The position numbers were made by a program, and so were the translations under genes. The notes below the pieces were generated by a model, which was not told the DNA's origin, did not search any database, and was given only the letters and a program-made list of their open reading frames with translations. Below are positions 6,153 through 13,308 of a DNA stretch of 13,906 bases, piece by piece (within the stretch, counting starts at the first letter, position 1; every line of letters begins with the position of its first letter). Source of the stretch: Clostridia bacterium (lineage in GTDB: Bacteria > Bacillota > Sulfobacillia > SLMV01); contig SLMV01000183.1 in assembly GCA_007133365.1 (NCBI GenBank), positions 1 through 13,906 of the forward strand, read 5' to 3'.

Positions 6153-8056
6153 GTCACCCGGCTTCCCGGAGCCATGGGTTCATCTAACGTCACTAGACGC
6201 AACCCTTCCTCGGATTCGGCGGCAAGAATCATGCCTTCGGATCGGACCCCGAACAATTTCGCCGGCTTTAAATTGGCCACAACAACAACCTGATACCCAA
6301 TTATGCGTTTAGGATCATAATGTTGGGCAATCCCAGCAACCACTTGACGGGGGTTCGTTTCACCAATATCCACTAGCACCCGAAGCAACTTATCCGCGCC
6401 CTCAATGGGTTCTGCCTCGATGATGCGGCCCGTCCGCAAATCGATTTCCATAAAGGTTTCGTAATCAATCATGCTTATTTCCTCCTGATCCAATGATTGA
6501 GACTCGACTTTTCCAACTGCCAAGACCACGTCGGGGTCAAGCCTGGGAAACAGCGGAGCACCACGATCAATTCGAACTCCGGCTTTGAGCCCACCCCATG
6601 CGGTGTCTTCCCAAGTAATGGTCTTTGTTTCTAAAGTCAAACCGAGTTGCCGCCTCATCTCTTCGGTCGCATCCAGTAAAAATGGATTCAAACAGATGCT
6701 CAGTATCCGAAGTGCTTCTGTCAGGTCATATAGCACCTGATCGCGTTCATCGTTTGGCAATTGCCAAGGCGCTTTTTCTTCAACATGTTTATTCGCGGCC
6801 GCAACCAACTTCCAAATCGCAGCCAATGCATCACTGAGCAAATGATGACTTAAGGCTTCTTCCACCTCCTGGATCGCCGTTGTGGCAACCTCTTTGAGTC
6901 GACCCGAGGACGCCGTGGGCTCGGGAACAAAGCCCTCATTATATTTCTCTAACATGGCCGTCACGCGGCTTAAGAGGTTGCCGAGATCATTGGCTAAATC
7001 AACGTTGATCCGATCCACCAACGCTGGCTCAGAATAGCGACCGTCGGCACCAAAGGGTATTTCGCGAAGAAGAAAATATCGAACGGCATCGCGACCATAT
7101 TTTTCCGAGAGAACCATGGGGTCCACAATGTTACCCCTTGATTTCGAGATCTTTTCGCCTTCCAAAGTCAGCCATCCGTGGCCAAATATCTGTTTGGGAA
7201 GCGGGAGATCCAAGGCAATTAGCATAATGGGCCAAATGATACAGTGAAACCGAAGAATTTCCTTCCCGATGAGGTGAACCGAAGCCGGCCACCAATGGTT
7301 GAATTTTTCGTCATCAATGCCATAGCCGATCGCACTAATGTAATTACATACAGCATCAAACCAAACGTAGATCACGTAATCAGGATCAAAGGGAACGGGA
7401 ATCCCCCACTCCAATGAGTCGCGTTTACGGCTAACACATAAATCATCCAATCCTCGACGAAGGAAACTCAGCATCTCATTTTTCCGAATATCCGGTTGAA
7501 TAAACTCTGGATGGTCATTTATGTGGGCAATCAATTGATCAGCATAATCACTCAAGCGGAGAAAGTAAGCATCTTCTTCAATCCAGGTAACCGGTCGTCC
7601 ACAATCCGGACAAGCATTTCGGACAAGTTTGCTTTCCAACCAAAAGCTCTCACACGGCGTACAATACCAGCCTTGATATTGGGAGCGATAAATATCGCCT
7701 CGCCGATATAATGTATCAAACACCGATTGCACGACTTTGACGTGTTCCTCGTCCGTGGTACGGATGAACTTGTCATAACTAATCCCTAAATGGTCCCATA
7801 GATTGACGATCCAGTCGTACATCTCGTCGAGGAATTCTTTGGGGTGAACACCCCGCTCTCTTGCCGCTTGTTGGATCTTCTGACCATGCTCATCCGTTCC
7901 CGTCAAATAAAACGTATCGTCCCCACGCAATCGATGGTACCGCGCCAAGGCATCCGCCGCCACCGTGGTATACGTATGTCCAATGTGAAGCCGGTTGTTA
8001 GGGTAATAGATTGGGGTGGTAATATAAAAGGTTTTTGGATCCGTCACTTCAACCAT
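6149..8056 (-). CDS. metG: Methionyl-tRNA synthetase with C-terminal tRNA-binding domain
   Basis: MetG charges initiator and elongator tRNA-Met with methionine. The 635 residues show the class I catalytic core: ITTPIYYPN (12-20), the HIGH-type HIGHT at 24-28 and the KISKS loop at 302-306. One zinc-binding insertion has two CxxC pairs (Cys132/135 and Cys149/152), and WFDAVCNYISA at 232-242 is the methionine pocket region. An anticodon-binding alpha-helical domain follows (about 350-480). Residues from about 530 form the EMAPII-like/Trbp111-type OB domain, with IDLRTGRIIEAE (538-549) and LKPAKLFGVRSEGMILA (596-612). The ATG at 8056 has AAGGAG 9-10 nt upstream. It is the first gene of a metG-tatD-rsmA unit and is controlled by the Met T-box leader just upstream. 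Confidence 0.97.
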   Translation of the reverse strand: MVEVTDPKTFYITTPIYYPNNRLHIGHTYTTVAADALARYHRLRGDDTFYLTGTDEHGQKIQQAARERGVHPKEFLDEMYDWIVNLWDHLGISYDKFIRTTDEEHVKVVQSVFDTLYRRGDIYRSQYQGWYCTPCESFWLESKLVRNACPDCGRPVTWIEEDAYFLRLSDYADQLIAHINDHPEFIQPDIRKNEMLSFLRRGLDDLCVSRKRDSLEWGIPVPFDPDYVIYVWFDAVCNYISAIGYGIDDEKFNHWWPASVHLIGKEILRFHCIIWPIMLIALDLPLPKQIFGHGWLTLEGEKISKSRGNIVDPMVLSEKYGRDAVRYFLLREIPFGADGRYSEPALVDRINVDLANDLGNLLSRVTAMLEKYNEGFVPEPTASSGRLKEVATTAIQEVEEALSHHLLSDALAAIWKLVAAANKHVEEKAPWQLPNDERDQVLYDLTEALRILSICLNPFLLDATEEMRRQLGLTLETKTITWEDTAWGGLKAGVRIDRGAPLFPRLDPDVVLAVGKVESQSLDQEEISMIDYETFMEIDLRTGRIIEAEPIEGADKLLRVLVDIGETNPRQVVAGIAQHYDPKRIIGYQVVVVANLKPAKLFGVRSEGMILAAESEEGLRLVTLDEPMAPGSRVT

Positions 8057-8083
8057 CCGTTCTCGCTCCTTTCATCATCTTTT

Positions 8084-8120
8084 AAAACACAAAGGTTCTC
8101 CGTCTCAGAGACGGAGAACC
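8084..8120 (-). terminator. T-box regulated intrinsic terminator before metG
   Basis: A perfect inverted repeat (8094-8106 with 8108-8120) gives a 12-13 bp stem with a very short loop. On the minus strand it is followed by the T-rich run TTTGTGTTTT (8093-8084). The upstream arm overlaps the last bases of the T-box core, so the antiterminator and terminator folds exclude each other. It sits about 28 nt before the metG start. Confidence 0.92.
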
Positions 8121-8342
8121 GTGGTACCACTCTGTTTTATCTCGATGCACGAGACCTCTGCCGAAGCATTGCTTCGTCACGCGATAACGGGCGCCACCGT
8201 CAATGCTTACTCCTCAACGTTTCAGCAGTAGGCTCAGGGGCCATCTTCGCTTCCACCCAAAACGCCGGCTCACACCCCACCCGGCTCGCTGATCGGTTTT
8301 GCTCGGAAGTTACTCCTCCCCTTCATCGCCAAGTATTCTGTT
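8084..8342 (-). promoter_or_regulatory. T-box leader with Met (AUG) specifier
   Basis: This leader RNA senses uncharged tRNA-Met and allows transcription into metG when charging is low. On the minus strand, the T-box core AGAGTGGTACCACGG lies at 8133-8119. Its TGGT can pair with the ACCA end expected of tRNA-Met. The distal Stem I signature CAGCGAGCC...GAGCCGG lies at about 8291-8265, and an upstream GGAGTA lies at the Stem I 5' side. The 3' side of Stem I contains GAAG-ATG-GCCCCTGAG, placing the specifier codon ATG at 8244-8242, which matches the downstream metG. The competing terminator follows the T-box core. The exact 5' end is inferred from the promoter. Confidence 0.93.
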
Positions 8343-8348
8343 AAAACG

Positions 8349-8377
8349 ACTATAACCCGCGTTCTTCGAGGCGTCAA
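8349..8377 (-). promoter_or_regulatory. Sigma-A promoter of the metG T-box transcript
   Basis: On the minus strand, TTGACG (8377-8372) and TATAGT (8354-8349) are each a 5/6 match to the consensus and are separated by the ideal 17 bp. Transcription would start near 8342, just upstream of Stem I of the T-box leader. The -35 hexamer touches the 3' edge of the yaiI terminator. Confidence 0.8.
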
Positions 8378-8408
8378 GGAAAAGGCTTGCGCTGGTGGGC
8401 AAACCTTT
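8377..8408 (-). terminator. Intrinsic terminator of the yaiI/yqxD gene
   Basis: On the minus strand AAAGGTTTGC (8408-8399) pairs with GCAAGCCTTT (8390-8381), a 10-bp stem including one G-U pair, around an 8-nt loop. It is followed by TTTTCCTT. It begins about 10 nt after the yaiI stop codon and ends at the -35 box of the metG promoter, cleanly separating the two units. Confidence 0.75.
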
Positions 8409-8417
8409 GCTTAATGT

Positions 8418-8876
8418 TTAACACCTAAGTTCATCCGATGATCTCGACTGTTCCAGCAGACTTCGCAGGGCGGCCTCAAAACGCCGGTCATCATCGCGGG
8501 TTCGCTTTGAAGGCCCCGGAGTCCGTGTACCGCTTCGTCGCATCCTTGCCTTTAAGGCACGCTCTTCGAGCCGAAACGTAAGAGAGATTTCTCGGTATTC
8601 GCCACCCGAGGGGCTAAGGCAGCGGACCTTTTTGGGCAAAACCATCGCTGCTAATCCAAGGTCATGGGTGATTACAATATCTCCCGGCTGGGCCATGTTG
8701 ACAATCTTAATGTCCGTTTCTTCTGGGGCATCCCCTACCATGATGTGGCAAGTACCGTTTAGTTCATGATGATGGCTCGCAACTGTCCATAAACCCAAAC
8801 CGAAACAACCGGCCAAACGCTGGGACATCGTCAGGACTTCCCGGGGACATCCATCCGCGTCAATGATTATTCGCAT
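8418..8876 (-). CDS. YaiI/YqxD family protein (UPF0178, DUF188)
   Basis: This 152-residue protein belongs to a widespread family of unknown function, commonly related to the PIN-like nuclease fold. Family landmarks are IIIDADGCP at 3-11 (Asp6 and Asp8), SHHHEL at 34-39, PGDIVITHDLGLAAMVL at 64-80 (Asp72) and RMRRSGTRTPGP at 111-122. A basic, acidic-interrupted helix (RDDDRRFEAAL) lies near the C-terminus. The conserved acids fit a metal-dependent active site, but no substrate is known. A longer frame begins at 8906, but the ATG at 8876 is chosen because AAGGAGG (8885-8891) lies 8 nt upstream and the family starts with this strand. It is a single-gene unit ending in its own terminator, divergent from the CofE-like gene. 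Confidence 0.88.
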   Translation of the reverse strand: MRIIIDADGCPREVLTMSQRLAGCFGLGLWTVASHHHELNGTCHIMVGDAPEETDIKIVNMAQPGDIVITHDLGLAAMVLPKKVRCLSPSGGEYREISLTFRLEERALKARMRRSGTRTPGPSKRTRDDDRRFEAALRSLLEQSRSSDELRC

Positions 8877-8923
8877 TCTCAAATCCTCCTTGCTACCCCA
8901 CATCACCGCATAATCCCGATGGG

Positions 8924-8953
8924 ATCATACCGGATGACGGTACTCGATCTCCA
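8924..8953 (-). promoter_or_regulatory. Weak promoter candidate for yaiI/yqxD
   Basis: On the minus strand TATGAT (8929-8924, 5/6) lies 18 bp after TGGAGA (8953-8948, 4/6). The leader to the ATG at 8876 would be about 40 nt. The -35 match is poor. Support comes mainly from position in the divergent intergenic region. Confidence 0.35.
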
Positions 8954-9018
8954 ATTCCCCTTTATTCCTTTTGTTGGCTTCATGATACACTAATCCTATC
9001 CGAGTGAAGGTGGTGCTT

Positions 9019-10569
9019 ATGACAATCAATTTACCGTCCAATGCTGGCGTCGTTGCCGTGAGTCTGAAGACGCCGCTTATCTTGCCGAGTGATGATATTC
9101 GTGACATTGCAGTTGAGGCCACAAAGCATGTTGTCGAAAATGGCGACATTATCTGCATCACAGAGTCCGTCGTGGCACGTTCACAAAATCGATATATTAC
9201 TTGCGACCAACTTGCCCGCGATATTCAGACCAAGCTCCATTTGTCGCCTGGCGATCGTCTTGGGGTTATAAGCCCTATTGTCAGCCGAAATCGTTTCGCT
9301 CTCATCTTACGATCCATTGCACAAGCAACCGACCGGGGACATGTCGTGGTGCAGTTGTCGATTCCTGACGACGAGGTGGGCAATAAAGTACTAGACGAAG
9401 AATTCGCCACCCAACGGCTTCGTCTGAAGAGTATCTACCATTCTCTTCATGAGCTACGCGGGAATACCCCCCACATGAACGTACTCATCCGGGAAATTTT
9501 GGCCGCCTTAAAACTACAGGAAATCGGTTATGATATCACCGCCATCCGTAAAATCACCGGTGAAGGGATTGGCGATTTGACCCTGCGTGATGCGAACGGC
9601 AAGACCATTATTGCAGAAGTCAGCTTCGAGAATCTCGCGAAGACGACCCAGCGCGCTTTCGGTATTCACAACGATACCAAAAGCGATGGCGCTTTGGGCA
9701 TCACCGTGGACCTCGAGCGACAAAGCATGACCATCGTCGATGCCGAGGGCTATCAGCGTTTGGGGCCGGAAAAGGCGTCCACTTCAGAATTTCGATATTC
9801 CAACCAACTCCCATATTACCGCGATCCCAACTGTATCTATTCTGAGGAGGTCAAAGAACGGCGCTTTTCCCATCCCATCACCGGGATGGATTACCCACGG
9901 ATGTACCTTGATATCATCCAAGGCGAAGGCGCTGGCGGTGAAATATTATTGACCAATAATCCTCTTAAGATCTTCGAACACGGGTTTGTCGATGGTGTTA
10001 TCATTGGCGCCGTCCACAAACGCAATCAGTTGAAAGACCTTTTCACCTCTTTCGGAACACGCACCCCTTTACTTACCATTCAAGATTTGGGACCTGAGCC
10101 CTGGGGTGTTATCGGTTCAAACGCTTCAGATATCGAGAAAGGTGTGCTCAAACTCCTTCCTGAAAATGCGGACGGCGTGGCGGATACTATCAAAGCCAGC
10201 ATTAAGGAGCAAACGGGCAAAGAGGTCGAGGTTTTGATATTTGGTGATGGTGCTTATAAGGATCCCGACACCGGGATTTATGAGCTTGCTGATCCCCATC
10301 CGGCTATCGGCGCAAGTCATAGCCTTCGAGGCGCTTCTTTGCGGCGCGGCACCAAACTGAAGTTGCAAGTTGAAACCTGGTTCCGGCAAGGTTATTCGCG
10401 CGAAGAAATTACGCGAATGACCCAACACGACGAAAGCGATGTATCGCGCGAAACCCTTGGCACAACTCCAAGGAGCGTTACCAGTATTTTAGGGACTCTT
10501 GCTGATTTAGCCGCAGGCTCGGCGGATGGCGGAACACCGATCGTCTTGGTGCGAAATTTTCCTCTATAA
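9019..10569 (+). CDS. CofE-like protein (F420-0:glutamate ligase superfamily), substrate unknown
   Basis: From the ATG at 9019 (AAGGTGG 5 nt upstream) the protein has 516 residues. A GTG at 9004 is possible but lacks a site. The first part carries a CofE-like core: VSLKTPLILPSDDI near the N-terminus, then GDIICITESVVARSQNRYI (42-60), which matches the 'continuous threshold into KVVS' region of F420-0:gamma-glutamyl ligase. The C-terminal part has FGDGAYKDPDTGIYELADP (408-426), LGTTPR (480-485) and a GS-DGGTPIVLV ending. I recognise this as the longer Bacillota version usually annotated as F420-0:L-glutamate ligase. True CofE is about 250 residues, so this protein has roughly 250 extra. No other F420 gene is in the window, so a role in F420 polyglutamylation should not be assumed. 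It stands alone, divergent from yaiI. An amide-forming ligase of an unknown cofactor or peptide is my best inference. Confidence 0.72.
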   Translation: MTINLPSNAGVVAVSLKTPLILPSDDIRDIAVEATKHVVENGDIICITESVVARSQNRYITCDQLARDIQTKLHLSPGDRLGVISPIVSRNRFALILRSIAQATDRGHVVVQLSIPDDEVGNKVLDEEFATQRLRLKSIYHSLHELRGNTPHMNVLIREILAALKLQEIGYDITAIRKITGEGIGDLTLRDANGKTIIAEVSFENLAKTTQRAFGIHNDTKSDGALGITVDLERQSMTIVDAEGYQRLGPEKASTSEFRYSNQLPYYRDPNCIYSEEVKERRFSHPITGMDYPRMYLDIIQGEGAGGEILLTNNPLKIFEHGFVDGVIIGAVHKRNQLKDLFTSFGTRTPLLTIQDLGPEPWGVIGSNASDIEKGVLKLLPENADGVADTIKASIKEQTGKEVEVLIFGDGAYKDPDTGIYELADPHPAIGASHSLRGASLRRGTKLKLQVETWFRQGYSREEITRMTQHDESDVSRETLGTTPRSVTSILGTLADLAAGSADGGTPIVLVRNFPL

Positions 10570-10882
10570 GCCTTAACGGGCGGTGGATCCACCGCCCGTC
10601 ATTCATCTTATCTCAACGCCTTACGCGTTTTCGTCGACTAAGGGCGACTCCGCTTTATCCTTTCACCCGCACTCGGCCGGTTGGCTGTGATGGAGTCAAA
10701 TCACTTCCCGTGGAAATAACCGACTACCGCTGGCCAATGCTTCTTATTATTCCAACCTCGATCCCTTCAAGACTTATCAGCAAACGAAAAGTATTGGCTT
10801 GGAAGTGCCGTATCCATCATAATCCCGAGCTCTTTATGGTCACCCTGAGCATCGGCCATTTTCACGAGAGGCCTTTTTATAA
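10570..10882. other. 313-bp intergenic gap between convergent genes
   Basis: Apart from the palindrome at 10576-10599, no feature can be supported. Several frames are open for 30-60 codons on the plus strand. One runs through 10683 and on into the antisense of the next gene. Another, at 10691-10822, ends in a stop. A 30-codon minus-strand frame starts with ATG at 10859. None has a good ribosome binding site or a recognised relative. The mixture of short plausible stretches in different frames could reflect a decayed gene. Confidence 0.5.
10576..10599 (+). terminator. Perfect 24-nt palindrome after the CofE-like gene, likely terminator
   Basis: Twelve-base arms (10576-10587 and 10588-10599, ACGGGCGGTGGA and its complement) form a GC-rich hairpin 6 nt after the stop codon. 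The following sequence (CATTCATCTTATCT) is T-rich but has no run of T, so termination may be imperfect or factor-assisted. Being symmetric, it could act on both strands, also ending transcripts from the convergent TIM-barrel gene. Confidence 0.6.
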
Positions 10883-11728
10883 TCAATCATTAACCCAATG
10901 TTGTAAATATTTCAAGGCACGGCGAAAATCGCTAATTCGTCCGGCCGGGTTGAGTTCTAGCGTCCAGGGCCCCTGATAACCCGATCCCACTAGGCATTTG
11001 ATGGCACCTTCAACATGCAGACCCCCGTAGCGGGGCCGAAAATGCTTTCCCTCACTGGATTCAACCAATTCAGCCTGGACATGAACATTGGTGAGATAGG
11101 GAAGGAATTCAAGCAGACAAGAAAAGTTATCATATAGAGAACTCCATGAGAGATCCAGGGTAAATCCCACACGGGAATCTGGTCGATTAAGCATCCAAGC
11201 CAATAGGCGAAACTGACTCCAGTCTCGGGCGCTCACGGGGATATTTTCAAGGGACAAATGAATGTCTGGGTGTGCCTTTGCCATCGCCCCAATAATAGTC
11301 ACTGCTTCTTCTAAACACAGATCTGGACTCCAGGTGTTCCAACCATGCAACACCACCTGATCAGCCCGCAAATATTTGGCCGCCAAGATCGTTTGTTCTA
11401 GCAGACGTTTACCTAACGCGCGGCTGCCTGCTTCGGGCGCCGAAAGAAAAACTCCCAAATCGCGATAGGCATGAACGCTTTGGATCCTCGTCTTGGTTCT
11501 TTCCATTTCTCCGAAAATCCGAGCAATGTGGCGATACCAAGGCAATAACTTGGGACCGGTCACCCGCCATTGTGGGTGTAATACCAACTCTAACTGTGCA
11601 ATTGGGATGCGCGATGCCACCTCAAAGATGGCGGTAATGTCGTCATAGGGTCGATTTAAGGCGCTCGGCATAGTACCAGACGAACAGACGATATTGTCTG
11701 AAAATGCCACAACACAGGAATCCTTCAT
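10883..11728 (-). CDS. Xylose isomerase-like/endonuclease IV-like TIM-barrel protein
   Basis: From the ATG at 11728 the protein has 281 residues. It shows the beta-strand spacing and metal-site residues of the AP endonuclease 2 (sugar isomerase/epimerase or endonuclease IV) superfamily: VVLHGW (125-130, His128), IHLSLEN (156-162, Glu161), VGFTLDLSW (187-195, Asp192), VHVQAEL (215-221, His216), GGLHVEGA (235-242) and WTLELNP (255-261, Glu258). The substrate cannot be decided. The family includes sugar-phosphate isomerases, inositol catabolism enzymes and AP endonucleases, and the DNA-binding loops of true endonuclease IV are not obvious. A longer frame opens with TTG at 11812, but CTGAGGA lies 6 nt before the ATG and the barrel's first strand begins right after it. 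It stands between the channel gene upstream and the convergent CofE-like gene. Confidence 0.75.
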   Translation of the reverse strand: MKDSCVVAFSDNIVCSSGTMPSALNRPYDDITAIFEVASRIPIAQLELVLHPQWRVTGPKLLPWYRHIARIFGEMERTKTRIQSVHAYRDLGVFLSAPEAGSRALGKRLLEQTILAAKYLRADQVVLHGWNTWSPDLCLEEAVTIIGAMAKAHPDIHLSLENIPVSARDWSQFRLLAWMLNRPDSRVGFTLDLSWSSLYDNFSCLLEFLPYLTNVHVQAELVESSEGKHFRPRYGGLHVEGAIKCLVGSGYQGPWTLELNPAGRISDFRRALKYLQHWVND

Positions 11729-11917
11729 TCGTATCCTCAGCTCTAATAGTGGCTTTAAAGACGAAAGGTAAACCCAAACGCCACCTGCCAGATTAGCAAA
11801 ACCCTTCACCAAGCAACCGTGTTTGGGCCTTTCATCAGATCGAAATCTAGTTTCTTTCGACCTCTACGTCACATCGTGCTGCCAACCGCTTTCTACCAAC
11901 AAACAAGGCCACACAAG

Positions 11918-11930
11918 ATCATGCCATGAT
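11918..11930. repeat. Short palindrome ATCATG-C-CATGAT upstream of the TIM-barrel gene
   Basis: A perfect 6-bp inverted repeat with a 1-nt centre lies in the 229 bp between the TIM-barrel start and the channel stop. The symmetry and position would suit an operator, but a 13-nt palindrome can occur by chance. No clear promoter is visible next to it. Confidence 0.25.
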
Positions 11931-11957
11931 AGAAAAGGTTAGGATCAAAACCACCCA

Positions 11958-12986
11958 TTAGGCCCTCTTTACCGCCAATGTTTCGAGCTGATCAATATCA
12001 TCGGCTTTTCCAAAAACCACTAAGACCGATCCGGGTTCTAATACGGCTTCACCCGAGGGTGATAAGATGGTCTTGTCCCCCTTTTTGATGAGCATTACAC
12101 GTGCCCCTTCAACTCCCATCTCCGAAAACTCTCGCAGACGACGCCCCACCAATTGTGATCCCGGATTGATCACGACCTGGTTTATGTTGTCCGCCGGAGT
12201 GGCTCCCGAAATCATGTCCGACATCAGTTGGTAAACCGACGGATTATAAGCACTCTTAGCGATAATATCAGCCCCCATCACTTGGGGTGAAACCACCCGG
12301 GTGGCACCCGCTAAATACAGTCGCCGCGTGGCTTCTCGATCCGAAGCCGTTGAGACGACGTCAATTTCAGGTGCAACGTCACTGGCTTCCAACACCAAGT
12401 AGACGTTGAGGGTGTCATCCGAAAAGGTTGAAACAAGGGCACGGGCACGGTGGATGCCGGCCCGTTCCAAAACATCTTCCCGAAGCGCATCTCCCACTAT
12501 GAATAGAGCATCTTCAATTTCCGCTACGCGTTCACGATCTTTATCAATGACGACCACCGGGCATCCTAGCTTCACTAGATTGTTCGTTATCTCACGCCCT
12601 AAACGCCCATATCCGCAAACGATAAAATGATCCTTCATTTTTGCAATACGTCGTTCCAAACGCCCCATACCCCCTCGTAAAATCAAATCATCAAGCCTCT
12701 CCGTTGCCAGAGAAACTCCAAGCCCAAAAACGAGCAGAAGACCCACCGGTATAAACGCGAGCATTAATGCCCGCCCCGTCGAAGTTTCCGGAGCCAAATC
12801 CCCATAACCTACCGTGGTCACCGAAATGATCAACATGTAAAATGCCTCAAAGAGCGTGATCTGTTCAAAGAATGACAGTAACGCAGTCCCAAGCAATAAG
12901 AGAAGAATAATTGCGATCAAAAGATTGACCCGGTTAAAAAACCAAGAGATACCGATCCGGGTTACCGCGCGTCGATCAGTACGCAT
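11958..12986 (-). CDS. Two-TM potassium channel with RCK domain
   Basis: The 342-residue protein has the MthK-like layout. A first membrane helix lies at about residues 20-40, and a pore helix and filter read ISVTTVGYGDLAPE (54-67, TVGYGD 58-63). A second membrane helix lies at about 72-95. A cytoplasmic RCK N domain then follows, with Rossmann motif FIVCGYGRLG (121-130) and the acidic end VVVIDKD (144-150). Residues from about 265 form the RCK C (TrkA-C) domain, with LVGRRLREF and VLVVFGK. Such channels pass K+ and are gated by ligands on the RCK ring (Ca2+, nucleotides or cyclic di-AMP in different members). Which one applies here cannot be read from the sequence. Unlike MthK there is no internal Met start after the pore that would clearly supply free RCK subunits. 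The ATG at 12986 has AGGAGGT 4-5 nt upstream. It appears to be a single gene. Confidence 0.93.
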   Translation of the reverse strand: MRTDRRAVTRIGISWFFNRVNLLIAIILLLLLGTALLSFFEQITLFEAFYMLIISVTTVGYGDLAPETSTGRALMLAFIPVGLLLVFGLGVSLATERLDDLILRGGMGRLERRIAKMKDHFIVCGYGRLGREITNNLVKLGCPVVVIDKDRERVAEIEDALFIVGDALREDVLERAGIHRARALVSTFSDDTLNVYLVLEASDVAPEIDVVSTASDREATRRLYLAGATRVVSPQVMGADIIAKSAYNPSVYQLMSDMISGATPADNINQVVINPGSQLVGRRLREFSEMGVEGARVMLIKKGDKTILSPSGEAVLEPGSVLVVFGKADDIDQLETLAVKRA

Positions 12987-13308
12987 CGAAACCTCCTCTC
13001 CAAGTGTGGGAGTTTTTGTAACACGACAATGCTGAGCATCTCAAGATCGATCTGAAACGTCCACAACACCTCTGCAGCTTATCAAAATCATGCACCTGTG
13101 AAACCGAAAGCACCAACCAGTGTCACCGTTGATGGCTAAGCGCAAGAAGCCATCTGCGGCCCTTACGATCCTGCTTCTATCATCAATCTTTGGTGCTAAT
13201 GATATCAGAATGCCCGGAAGGCGAGGGGCATGTCAACAAGGGTCCCCGCTCCGGAGCCTGTCAACCAGATGTGGGTCGAGATCCCCGATCCTGTTTTTGT
13301 TCGTTTTG
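12987..13308. other. Gap between the channel gene and the IS transposase
   Basis: This 322-bp stretch should hold the channel promoter and the right end of the IS element, but neither can be placed. No good -10/-35 pair was found before the channel's ribosome binding site. TGTCAAC occurs twice about 25 bp apart (around 13233 and 13259). The IS terminal repeat cannot be defined without the other end. A plus-strand frame from an ATG at 13132 begins like a basic-plus-hydrophobic leader (MAKRKKPSAALTILLLSSIF) but lacks a ribosome binding site and runs into the IS. Confidence 0.45.

Noticed and set aside
8094..8120. Perfect inverted repeat that could be taken for a transposon end
   Set aside because: Its position right after the T-box core and before a T-run makes it the leader's terminator.
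5817..8344. Plus-strand open frames (for example 5817-6293 and 7844-8344) opposite tatD and metG
   Set aside because: They are antisense to strongly supported genes or to the T-box leader, have no ribosome binding sites and show no recognisable motifs.
9019..10569. Firm assignment as F420 biosynthesis gene cofE
   Set aside because: Only the superfamily is supported. The length differs and no other F420 gene is visible.
10856..10877. GGCC...GGCC followed by TTTTT as a plus-strand terminator
   Set aside because: Only 4 bp of stem with a 12-nt loop, and no plus-strand gene directly upstream needs it.
10710..10976. 88-codon plus-strand frame
   Set aside because: Overlaps the end of the TIM-barrel gene in antisense and has no ribosome binding site. 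Only its possible origin from a decayed gene is kept as a finding.
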